Part shown: positions 12,936 to 24,252 of the stretch, one piece after another
Layout: each line of letters starts with the position of its first letter
Numbering within the stretch: the stretch's first letter is position 1
Assembly (NCBI GenBank): GCA_000697335.1
Contig: JNEM01007302.1
Span: 1-61,909, forward strand
Source: Conidiobolus incongruus B7586
Taxonomy: Eukaryota; Entomophthoromycota; Entomophthoromycetes; Entomophthorales; Conidiobolaceae
Length of the DNA stretch: 61,909 bases
Direction: 5' to 3'
Made by a program: the position numbers and the translations under genes
The notes under the pieces: model-generated
The model's input: the letters and a program-made list of their open reading frames with translations, nothing else
What the model was told of the DNA's origin: nothing
Database searches by the model: none

Positions 12936-15090
12936 ATGACAGTGTTTGCAAAACAAGTCACCAAACCTTTTAATGATGACGAAACTACAACTTATCATAA
13001 TATTAATTATTTGAATAAATTAGTTGGGTGGCCTGGCGATGCTTCAAAGATTGTGTCTGAATTGTTTGGACAAGGTAAACTATCAATGTATTAATTTATT
13101 TTGGTTGTTGAAAATGGTTCAATAATTTAGTCATCAAAGAAAATTCAAATAGTCCTTATTTAGGATATCGTCGAAGTGACCCTGTTACTGGAACTTTGGA
13201 AAATTTTGAATTTAAAGCATATGACAAAGTATATTCCCAAGTGAAGAAAATAGCCTTTAGAATATATCATATTGTATATAATGGTAATTTATTCTGTAAT
13301 AAAATCGCTCCGATTGTAATATTTTCAATGAATCGCCCGAGTAGTGGATGTTGGATTTGGCTTGCATTTACCATAATTTACCTATAGTGAGATTATATGA
13401 TACTTTTAGTCCCGAGAATGTGACCAATATCTTGAATCATTGCGAGTTACCTGTCATCGCCATATTTATTGATAAAGCTGCTTTACTACTATCTGTCACT
13501 GATAATTTGGAACATCTCAAAGTGATCCTCAGTTTTGACTCTCTTACAGAATTAAATCAGTCCAACATTGCTGTTTAAGCACTCACCAAATGGGATGAGG
13601 TTCGAGTTAAATTTCAGCTTTTAAATTTTTCGCTTTGGGTATTGAGCATAACTATCCCCATCATTTACCCACGCATTATGATATGGGGACGATATATTAT
13701 ACTTCAGGCACTACGGAACACCCAAAGGTGCAATGTTGAATCATTACGGTTTATTATTAGTCGCTTTTGCCTCTGGTCAGATCGCCAACACTTTAAAAGG
13801 CGAGGAAAGAATCTCCATATCTTATATGCCATTCTCTGACTGCTACGAGTGCGCGTGCCAATATAAAACAATGATAGCAGGTGGCAGAATGGGCTTCTAT
13901 TCCTGTGACATATCGAAATTGATGGAGATATCTAATTATTAAAACCAATCACATTCTTGACAGTACTAAGAGTGTTAAATAGGATCTACGACAGAATTCG
14001 AGAAAAGATAGCCTATCAGAAAGGTTTGGCTAACACTTTGTCCACAATGGGGTTGAATGCCAAACTTCAAGCTTACAGACGAACCAGTAAGGTTACTCAT
14101 TTAATTTGGGATCGTTCTGTATTCAATAAAGTACGTCAAATTATCCTGGAACGCGTCTGCACCATACTATGCGGGAGCGCACCTCTCCAAAGCCATGTGC
14201 TCCACCTTATAAGATTGACAATGTCTTGTGACGTTAAGGAAGGCTACATTGCTACTAAAACCTCTACAGGTATCAACGTAGCTCCTGCTGGAGATGATCG
14301 CGCGGCCATGTGGGTGCACCGATACTTAGCTCCAAGATCAAGTTAGCGAGTGTACCGGAAATGAATTATTTCATCACGGATAAGCCTTACCCCATGGGTG
14401 ATATCCTAGTTATGGGAAAGCAGATCCTCAAATGATACTGCAAAATGCCAGAGTAAACATTACAGGCCTTTGATTCAGAATGATTTTTGAAGACTGAGGA
14501 TACTAGGTATATCAACGACGAAGGGTTAATAATTATTGCAGATCGTAAATCGAGTTTCATCAAATTTAGTAAAAGTGAATATGTCACTCCTGAGAGGTTT
14601 GCGCATGTTTTAAGGCAGCATCTAATTGTTCAAATGGTATTGTTAACGGGACTTTGAACGGAGAGTTCTACGGTCGTCATAATTGTACCTGATCTCGAAA
14701 CAATCCAACAATGGTATCAACAAAAGTTCTTAACTAGAAAATTTAAATCCTTAGTATCGTTATGCTGCGATGAACAAGTGCAAACTATTCTCTTGAAAGA
14801 ACTTCAAGAGTTATGTACTAATGCAAAAATTACTAAGTAAATCAATTGTAGTACTTTATAACCCTTATACATTGCTAAACTTATAATAGATTTGAAATTC
14901 CATCAAATCTCTTCGAACCTGAACATTTTTGCGTCGACGAGAGATTATTGAAATCAACGTATGTATTTTATACCAGCAAGTATATAAATTGTTTATTAAC
15001 TCTGATTTCGATCTGAATTTGTTGTCCCAAATTAAATGAACGCAACAAATTGAACATTCAATGTGTTTATAATACCTCTGGAATATAAAA
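12936..15090 (+). pseudogene. Acyl-CoA synthetase pseudogene C (all four exons recognisable)
   Basis: Exon 1 is still open from the ATG (AKQVTKPFNDDETTTYHNINYL) and has a good GTAAAC donor at about 13076. Exon 2 begins near 13131. It soon loses a base at the conserved NRPEWWMLDLAC motif (about 13338), where one Trp codon is also TAG. It has an in-frame TAA at 13576-13578, a garbled segment around 13620-13710 before the P-loop, TAA at about 13940, and further stops and shifts after 14330. I count roughly ten lesions. The exon 3 relic lies near 14889-14960 and the exon 4 relic near 15010-15060. It belongs to the B/D subgroup. It is more decayed than D, so silencing is older. It could not make a ligase; a transcript is possible because the TATA box survives. 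Confidence 0.88.
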
Positions 15091-15292
15091 ATAGATTAAA
15101 TTCAAAAAAATTAATTAAATTATACAAATTATGTAAAATAAAAATATAATAAAACGCTATAAGAATTCATTAATATCAAAATAGGTATCCTATTTGTCTT
15201 TAATCCAAAAATCATATCACTAAATTTATATTGTCCATTAAAAAATAATTAACTATATCATGAAATTTGCGTTGAGTAAAATCGATTTATAG

Positions 15293-15333
<41 letters not shown>

Positions 15334-16151
15334 ATATGTATTATACCAAATTAAATCATATCAAACTATCACATTGCAAACCTTCGCAGCAATATCTTAA
15401 TTTCCTCAATATCATATAGTTCAATTTTGGAATGTTGATTCCAACCATCATTGGTAACTTAAGCTAATATAATGAAATTATCCAAGAACTTAACTAATAT
15501 AGCAATCCTTCAAAATGATATTGATTAACAAGAAAAAATTTGAGATTAAAATAGATTAAAAATTATTCAAGTAGTCAAGTTGATGAAATATTTCATCAAA
15601 TATCATTTTCCTGTAATTCAATCATTATTAGTTACTTAGTGTGAATGATAAATTAACTTTTTTATCAAAACATCATGTTATACTCTCAAATTTATTTCAT
15701 ATTAAAATCTACCAGCAATCCATTGAAATTACCAAACTTCCTAGTATCATATTAGATATCAAAAATATACAATTATCTTAACTGAAGTTCAAATTTTAAC
15801 CATGTGACTGAATTTAATTCAATTACCCAATTTCGGGACTTTTTCCGGTCTCAAGATAATGAAATCAGATTCTGGCATTAACTTAAAGAAAATTATTTCA
15901 AGTGGTTAAATTTTGGACTGTCTTTTGATATTTAGTTAAATTGAATATAAACGAATCAATAACCAGGCAGTTATAGTTTATATATATTTTATATGATTTG
16001 ATTAAATTATTGATAGAAATAGTTTACATAATTTTGGAATTTTAACAAAAAATATTGATGATAACAAAACATATATGTTAACAAAAATAATCCTGGTATA
16101 AAATTCTTTCAATTTCCATCAAGCTTTCAGTTACATTAACCCTAAAAACCA
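15091..16151. other. Intergenic DNA between pseudogenes C and D
   Basis: About 1.1 kb without a recognisable gene. It contains the (TA)n tract listed separately. Confidence 0.5.
15294..15329. repeat. (TA)18 microsatellite
   Basis: An uninterrupted TA dinucleotide run of about 36 bp, the longest in the window. It is probably length-polymorphic. Confidence 0.9.
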
Positions 16152-16159
16152 TATAAATA
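16152..16159 (+). promoter_or_regulatory. TATA box of pseudogene D
   Basis: TATAAATA lies about 66-73 bp before the ATG at 16225, preceded by CCCTAAAAACCA and followed by a C-richer leader. The layout is like that of A and J. Confidence 0.5.
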
Positions 16160-16224
16160 CTCCATCTATAAATTTTACCACAAGATACAATGTTGAAACA
16201 ATAAAATAATAAAATTAAAAAGAA

Positions 16225-18380
16225 ATGACAATCTTTGCAAAGCAAGTCACACAACCTAGGACCTCCAACGAGACGGGAATTTTTAAAAGTATTGATGAAT
16301 TTGGTAATGTAAGAATTAGTGATAATGAACCAAAGACTGGGCCTGAGGTTTTTGAGAGAGGTAAATAATTATATTCAATGAAATTTTTCAGTACTAATAA
16401 TTGACAAACAATGTAGCTGTTAAAGAATATCCCAACGCCCCTTATCTAGGTCGCCGGGTCAAGGATCCCAATACTGGAAGATTGGGAAATTTCCAGTTTA
16501 AAACCTATAGGGAGTGCATACTGAAATGAATCGAGTGGCTAACGGTATCTACCACCTATTGATGAGTCGTAAACTATTCGGTAGCGAAATCACTCCAATT
16601 GCTATATTCGCCAAAAATTCTCCAGAATGGTGGATGCTGGACTTAGCTTGCGGCTATCATAGTTTACCGTCAATTGGTCTTTACGATACTTTTGGTCCTG
16701 ATAATGTCTTATATATTCTCAATCATTGTGAAGCTCCAATAATTGCTACCACAGTTGACAAGATTCCACTACTGTTGGAGATTAGCGACAAGTTGGAGCA
16801 TTTGAAAGTCATCGTATGTTTAGACTCAATCAAAGGATCCAAAAGTAACAATGTAGGGTCGGTAATTCGCCAATGGAACCAAGCTGTTGGCAAGTTTGAG
16901 TTGTTGGATTGGGATGACTTGGTCAGAATGGGAAGTGAAAATAAATATGATCATCATTTACCAAAGCCTGACGATATACAAACTTTGTGCTATACTTCGG
17001 GAACTACAGGGACTCCCAAAGGTGCGATGTTGAGTCACTATGGTGTGCTGTTAATTGCCATCTCGAGTAATCATCTTCATAGGGAGATGTATGAAGGTGA
17101 GAATATTATGATATCCTACATGCCACTATCCCACTGTTTTGAGCGCACGTGCCAATTCAAGGCTCTATTGCTCGGAGGTCAGGTGGGATTCTACTCTGGT
17201 GATATTTTGTCATTGATGGAGGATATTTAAATATTGAAACCCACAACATTTGTCACGGTGCCGAGATTACTAAACAGGATTTACGATGGGATTAAAACCA
17301 AAGTGGAATTGAATAGAGGACTCGCCAGTACTTTATTCAAAATGGGATTACATGCAAGACAACAGGAGTACCGGATTAGCGGTAAATTAACTCGTCCTAT
17401 TTGGGATCGTTTGGTATTTAATAAGGTGTGTCAAGCCTTAGGAGGTCGTGTACGTGCTATGGTTTGTGGCAGTGCGCCCCTCCAAGGCCATGTCCTTCAC
17501 TTCATCAGACTTGTATTCTGCTGTAGCGTTATCGAGGGCTATGGTGCTACTGAAACTTCGACAGGTATCAGTATCGCGCGTCTGGAAGATTATCGAGCAA
17601 ATCATGTAGGTGCTCCATTCGCAGGTACAGAAGTGAAATTGGTGAGTGTGCCGGAAATGAACCACTTCGTCACCGATAAGCCATACCCAAGGGGTGAGAT
17701 TTTAGTGAGAGGTAAACAGCTCTTCAAGGGGTACTATAAGCAGCCAGACAAGACTGCAGACTCATTCGATGACGAAGGCTTCTTGAAGACTGGAGATATT
17801 GGATACATCAGTGACGAAGGTTTGATCAGTATTGCAGATCGCAAGTCCAGTTTCTTCAAACTTAGTCAAGGTGAATTTATTACACCAGAAAGGGTTGAGC
17901 ATGTTTTAATTCAACATCCTGTGGTGCAGATGGCCTGGTTAACAGAAATTCGTACCGAAAGTTCAACGGTAGCTATTATCGTACTCGATCTAGAGATGTT
18001 TGGACATTGGTTTAGACAGAAATTCCCAGGTCGCAAATTTGAATCTTTAATTATCTCTTCCTCCGATAAGCAGGTGAAACAGGCCTTATTGGAAGAGCTT
18101 CGTGACCTATGTACTAAAGCTAAAATTGCCAAGTAATCCAACATTTACTACTTTATAATCCTGTACTAATTCCAAATTTTAGATTTGAAATTCCGTTCAA
18201 TATATATTTAGAGTCTGGACCCTTCTCAATGGAAAAAGGATTGTTGACTCCAACGTAAGTATTATCAATACCCATTATATACTTTTATTAATAGAATTTT
18301 ACAGGTCAAAGATTTGCCGTCCCAAATTAAATGAACATTATCAAGCTATCATTCAAGAACTTTACAAATCTTTCAACTAG
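16225..18380 (+). pseudogene. Acyl-CoA synthetase D, very recently inactivated (two lesions)
   Basis: Exons by eye: 16225-16360, 16417-18132, 18183-18254, 18305-18380. All splice sites, the TATA box and every catalytic motif are preserved: CYTSGTTGTPKG, YMPLSHCFER, EGYGATE, TGDIGYI, DRKSSFFKLSQGEF, LLTPTSKICRPK. Two changes break the frame. One base is missing near 16513, just after FKTYRE, so the following VHTEMNRVANG block is out of frame. A TAA at 17228-17230 stands where B has Gln in EDIQLLKP (CAA to TAA). Everything after the stop remains open for 300 codons. This may be a young pseudogene, an allele still segregating, or less likely two sequencing errors. Without the lesions the product would be about 670 residues. 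It converges on pseudogene E, whose 3' end is 0.5 kb away. Confidence 0.87.
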
Positions 18381-18908
18381 GATTAATTCCCTCATCAATA
18401 TATGATATTTGTTTGAATTGTAAACTTATCAATAAACTACTAAAAATTTTCTAAAAATTTATTATATATCTTTCATTTATAGTATTTGTAAAACTTCAAA
18501 TATTACCAAGATATTGAATATACAATTAAATAATTTGAATAATATTGATAATAGTTTAAAAAAAATAATTAAATGTATAATCTTCAAAATTTAGATCAAA
18601 GAATATTTTTTAAATATAACATAGTAATGTCAAGCTATATCCTCAATTGAAATGGCCTGATAATTAATCGCTTGATCAGTTTTAGCTCTTGGACAATCAA
18701 TCAGCTAAAATATTGTTCAAATACTCAGACATAAATCAAGAATAAATTTAAATAAAACTTTTGTTGAATCAAAAATGTTATAAAATTCAATGATTATTTA
18801 ATAAAAATATATATTAAAATATGATTAAAATCATTTATTTCATAATACAATATTACAATAATAAATTAATTAATTTTAGTGGAATTACTAATATTAGTAT
18901 CGGATCTC

Positions 18909-21050
18909 TCATATACTCTCAATAATACACTTATAATGTTCATTTAATTTCGGACGACAAATTTTAGATCTAAACCAGAGTTAATAAACAATATATATAC
19001 TTTTTAGTATAAAATACTTACGTTGATGCCAATAATCCTTTATCGATGGAGAAAGGTTCTGGTTCTAAATAGAGATTGGATGGAATTTCAAGCCTAAAAC
19101 TGTAACTAGTATCGCAATAGAAACAAAATGTAAATAATGAAGTACTTAGCAATTTTAGCTCTCATGCACAGTTTTCTAATATCTTCCAACATTGCAGTTT
19201 TAACCTTTTCATTACCACAAGCTTCATGGATTGATTTCAATTCGGAATTTGAAAATTTACGCTTGTATCAATTGCCAAATGTCTCAGTATCGGGTACGAC
19301 AATAGCAACTGTTGAACTTTCCGTCCTAATTCCCGTCAAAAACACCATTTGAATTGCCAAATTCTTTAAAATAACGTTTTCGACGCGTTCGGGGGTGATT
19401 AATTCGCCCTGACCCAGTTTGAAATAGCTGGACTTGCGATCGATAATACTGATGAGGCCCTGGTCGTTGATATAGCAAACATTACCAGCTTTGAAGAAAC
19501 CTTCAGAATCGAACGCTTCCGATGTTTTTTTCAGAATTACGGTAATAGCCTTTAAAGACGTTAGCTCCTCGGACAAGTAATTCACCCCTCAGGCAAGGCT
19601 TGTCAGTAACAAAATAATTCATCCATGGTACACTCACCAATTTCACTTCGTTAAATCCCAAAAGAGCTCGGAAATTATCGTAAGAATTGTTCAAAAGAAG
19701 AGCAATACTGATTAGAGAACTGGTTTCTGAAGATCCATAACCCTAAAATACTGGTACAGAAAATGCAATTCTCAAGAATTTGAGCACTTCTTTAGATAGT
19801 AGAGCGCTACTACTAGCCATGTAGTGGATATTACCGCCCAAAATTTGTCTTAGTTTGGTGAAGATAATGGGATTCCAAATGATGTGGTACCTTTCGCCAG
19901 TCTTATGATAGAGATCAAGCTTGGATTTGTAACCAATTTTGAATAGTGCACCTACTAAGCCTTCGGCGTGGAATATTTTCGATATGATACCATCGTAAAT
20001 CCTGATCAGTGGTTTGAGTACCGAAATGTAAGATGCAGGTTTGAAGAGTTGCGTATCATCTAGGATTTTGATGACGTCGCCATAGAAGAATCCAAAGTGA
20101 CCCCCCTTGGACATGACGCCGTGCTGTGTCATGCGTTCGTAGCAGTGATATAATGGCATGTAACAAATTTGGCTGGGATTCTCTCCAGTTACAGGGCTTA
20201 AATATTTGACACTAATATCATTCACAGTTAAAAATCCTCTGTGGGTTAGCATGAAACCCTTAGGGATTCCCGTCGTGCTCGAAGTATAACAAATAGTCAA
20301 CAAATCGTTAAGGCTTGACAAGTAGTGAGGATAAGTGTTAGAAATGTCTAATGTCAATAATTCGTCAAAATTCAACTATTTAAACCTGCCAACGGACTGA
20401 TTCCAACTGTTGATGACCCAAGAAATGGTGCCAGTCTGGTTGCCATCTCTCAAGGAATCCATACTGATGATTTTGGGATGTCCCAATCTGCTGGCGATCT
20501 GTAAAATAAACTGGATCTTGTTCTTGGAAGTTACTAGAATTGGCATTTTGTATTATTTAAAATATAAACACAAGGTTTTGGTCCAAACGTGTCGAAAAGT
20601 CCTACAGTGACGAAACTGTGGTAACTGCTGGCTAAACCGGTTAGCTACCATTCTTGACGGTTTATACTGAAAATTGTAATAGGTATAAATTCTTCACCAA
20701 TGAGGTTGTTCGTGTGTAATAGATGGTAAAGCCCTGATGCAATTTTTAGAATTCGATCATAAGCTTGACTGTATGTTAAATATTCATAATGTCCAAATGT
20801 CTTAGTCCTTGAATTGTAAACCCTTCTGCCTAAGTACTGATTATCAGCAAACTTCTTAATAGCTATAAACAACAATTAGATTAGTTTCAGTGTTTAGTTC
20901 TCATTACACTATAAAGCACCTTGATGTATTTATTCTGGTACAGTTTTGGGATCACCATCGAGAGTCGTAGCAATCTCTTTAAACAATTTATGTCACCAAA
21001 TATTCTAGTCACATTGTCATTACTAGATTTCGTAACTTGTTTTGCTTAAT
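18909..21050 (-). pseudogene. Acyl-CoA synthetase pseudogene E (subgroup of gene A)
   Basis: Exon 4 (18909-18980) still reads SKICRPKLNEHYK and ends at TGA. Exon 3 is near 19027-19098. Exon 2 is broken into open pieces at 19268-19585, 19503-19694, 19743-20375 and 20645-20875, separated by frame changes and stops (about six lesions). The first exon near 20925-21045 is only partly readable, and no ATG is visible before KQVTKSSNDN. The P-loop reads CYTSSTTGIPKG, so an essential Gly is also lost. The segment YKSKLDLYHKTGERYH and the initial LYHLLHTNNLIGEEF block group it with gene A rather than with its neighbours D and F. A TATA-like CTATAAAAAC (RC of 21122-21131) remains upstream. Confidence 0.85.
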
Positions 21051-21121
21051 TTGCTTTTCTTTCTATTTCTAATCTTGTGAATTTGATGAACTATTATCAG
21101 TATAATAAGGCTATATCAAGT

Positions 21122-21131
21122 GTTTTTATAG
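21122..21131 (-). promoter_or_regulatory. Surviving TATA-like element before pseudogene E
   Basis: On the - strand this reads CTATAAAAAC, about 80 bp upstream of the degraded first exon. Confidence 0.3.
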
Positions 21132-22099
21132 CCATTGAACCCAAAGTGACCTATATGGTTGATTAATCAAATCATAAAAGATTTTTTGGATGTAAATTAA
21201 CTACAACATGTGCAAATATGACACCTACATTGATGAATTGTAAATTCACTGTTCTATCCAATGACACATACATTCCACTAATTCAAGGTTTGAGGCATCA
21301 TTGTGTGGTTCAACGATAGATTATGACTTACAAAAATTAACTTTTAATCAATATTAGGTGTTGATTTGTAGAGAAATTATGTCAAAATCAAAAACCATAA
21401 CAATTTAAAAATTTATTAATTAATTCCAAATGTAGAGTTGGAAAAAGGGTGATAAATCAAGTTTATAATTAATTTTTTTTTGATTTTTATTCAAATTTTT
21501 AGGGATTATATATTCGCAATAAATTTGAGATTTGGATTATTCTTTCCATATTAAATTTATTCTCAATTGATCTATTCATACTTGGAAATTCATTATCAGT
21601 GGATATTGCAATGGAGTGACTTGGAAATATTTAAAATTATTATAATTTTTCTAATAATTTGAATTTATGATTTATTAACAATACTTTGAATTTCTTCATT
21701 CACCAAAGTTTACCATTACAACAATTTAGTAAAAACCTGATCCTTGATTCAGTATGATATTATTTCAAAATCCCAATTTTTGCAATATATGATTCAACTA
21801 GGTAAATCAATTAATTGGAACTTAGCTAATTATTTGCACAGCTGGTAAATTCAACAAAATGAAACTAAATATCTTTTCATTTTGTTTGACTATAAGTTGA
21901 TTATTAATTGTATTAGGAATTATTTGCTGTCATTATAAGTGTAAATCAATCACTAAGGAATTCTATTTGGAATATTGAGTGAATATAAATTATATCAGAC
22001 TCTCAAGATCATTTGAAATTTCACATTAAATACATATGAAAATCTAATGACTCTTATAAATATGATAATAACTTGAATTAATATTTGATAAGAATTATA
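21132..22099. other. Intergenic DNA between pseudogene E and a MITE
   Basis: AT-rich, with a modestly GC-richer left third. No gene was recognised. Confidence 0.45.
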
Positions 22100-22335
22100 C
22101 ACTGACCTGCAAAAGTGAGTCATAAAATCAAAAATATATATATTTTAATTAATAACTAAAACAATTGTATATATTAGATTACTTGAAACTATAATATATA
22201 ATTAAGGTATATTATTTAATAATAAATAAATATATTTTAATTATTTAATTTTGGTTTATTTTATTAAATATTAATCAAGTTATTAGTAAAAATATAGGTG
22301 TTTTTGATTTTATAACTCACTTTTGCAGGTTAGTG
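22100..22335. mobile_element. 236-bp MITE with 35-bp terminal inverted repeats and TA target duplication
   Basis: The left end reads CACTGACCTGCAAAAGTGAG and continues TCATAAAATCAAAAA. The right end, on the other strand, reads CACTAACCTGCAAAAGTGAG and continues TTATAAAATCAAAAA. The ends agree at 33 of 35 positions. TA flanks the element on both sides (22098-22099 and 22336-22337), as expected for Tc1/mariner-type transposition. The interior is AT-only filler without coding capacity, so it is non-autonomous. Near-identical ends suggest fairly recent movement. It is not obviously an offspring of the transposase relic at 10.7 kb, since no matching ends were found there. Confidence 0.9.
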
Positions 22336-22950
22336 TATATATTATTGGTTGATATACTGTAAATTAGTCACCTTATTTATCATTTATTATTTAATTCATT
22401 TTATTATTACATAATTAATTTTAATATACTTATTCTAATTCTAATTCATATTTTAACTAAGTCCTTTAGATAAAAAGTACAGTTATGTATTTTATATACT
22501 ATTCAGAAAACTAAAACAAATAATATTAATTTAATATCATTAATTTCAGAAATAAATATTTTTATTCATAGCTCTCCTTGAAATTTAATGAATTAAATAC
22601 AAAATTTAGAGATTATATTTAACTATAAAAATCCATTTATATATATGTTTAAAATAGCTACCATTATCAATTAAATAATATGTTGGACATATAAAATTTG
22701 CAATATTTTAATTTTTTATGTATCTTTCTATTTTTATAAATTTAATACTTGATTGATATTTCGAGATAATATCAATCATGTTTAATACATGATTGAATTT
22801 TCAAATTATTCAAAATTGTTTTAGAACTTTATTCAATATAGAGTTAACTTTAAATATATTATTAGGCAATTATATGTAATCAGTTTGATACATCATTTTG
22901 ATTTATAATGCTTATTATAATGAATAAAATTTCCAATTTCATTTAATAAA

Positions 22951-22996
<46 letters not shown>

Positions 22997-24252
22997 TTAA
23001 AATTTATATATTTTTTGTTTTGATATACTTAAAAACTTTATGAATAAAACGAATTAATAATGAACACCATAATTTATCTACACCAAAATCATTTTATAAA
23101 ATTTTAATTAAAAATATATTTCAATTATTAAGAAACACTTCCCTAGTTGATATAACTTAGAAACTAGTGAACATGAAATTTTATAATAAATTTTTTTATA
23201 CTTTATATTGAGTACATTTACAAAAAAATAAAACTTTTTGTGACAAAACTTTTAATGATATAATTCCATTTATTACAAGAATGTTTTCATATTTAATAAA
23301 TACAATAGTTTGAGGTTTTAATACTCCAAAATATAAAGTGAATTCATTCAAATTACATAATATAAAAATAAGAATTAGATGCAGGATAATAAATAAAACA
23401 TCAATGATTTGTTGTTTATATTAACTATATTATGATACTTTATATATAATTTGATAGATAATAAGATATCTGTCATCAAATCTGATACATATAAACTATT
23501 ATCCTTCATTGAGATTGGGTTAGATTAAATATATTATATATATATATATTTCAAAATCTTTAATATTATAATTTCAATTCCATTTTATTATTATTCTTAT
23601 GTAATTAAAAATCTCTTTTACCAATTAACTGAATCAGACTTTAGTTCTTGAAATCAATACATTTTATGCCAAATTCGAAATTTAATTTCATCTGTAATCT
23701 GAATGATGATAATAAGAATCAATAATATTAGCATTTTGATACTGGGCTATTCTGAAAATCAAATTAAGTTCATTAAATTTTTTAGATTAGAATTGTGACC
23801 AATTCAGGGCTGGGAGCATCCTATATTATCTGTGGTCTAAGTCTTTGACTAACATCTTGAATATACTTAAACTATACCAATATGATAAATCATTAATGTT
23901 TTATTCTATTTAGCTATATTATCCAGCTATATATTGAAAGACATAAAAAAATTAATATTGAAAAACATATTATGTTGATAAAACTGGATTTGATATAAAT
24001 ATTACATTTTTAATAAATTTTCACTTAAGTTCATTGATTTGTAGAATAAAATAATATATAATTTATTTATATATTATCATTATGATAACATTAATATAGA
24101 GAATATTTTATACGTTAACAAAAAAATTATTTTAAATCTATGAGAATAATATTCACAGTTAGAGATAAAAATCAAATTAAACTTTGATTAAATTTTTCCA
24201 ATATTGATGAATTATAATATATTCAAATAATCGGTGTAAATTCTAAAATTAA
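22336..24252. other. AT-rich intergenic DNA
   Basis: No gene recognised. It contains the AAT/ATT palindrome listed separately. Confidence 0.45.
22950..22999. repeat. (AAT)n/(ATT)n palindromic microsatellite
   Basis: A run of AAT repeats turns into ATT repeats at about 22971/22972. The tract is therefore self-complementary, with arms of about 22 bp. It could form a hairpin or cruciform. Confidence 0.85.

Noticed and set aside
15294-15329. TA tract as a promoter
   Set aside because: It is nearly 0.9 kb from the next ATG and is a plain microsatellite.
17228-17230. TAA standing for Gln (altered genetic code) in gene D
   Set aside because: B, H and J end their proteins with TAA at the expected place, and D also has a frameshift. 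A plain nonsense mutation is simpler.
20410-20610. 66-residue + strand frame
   Set aside because: Antisense shadow of pseudogene E.
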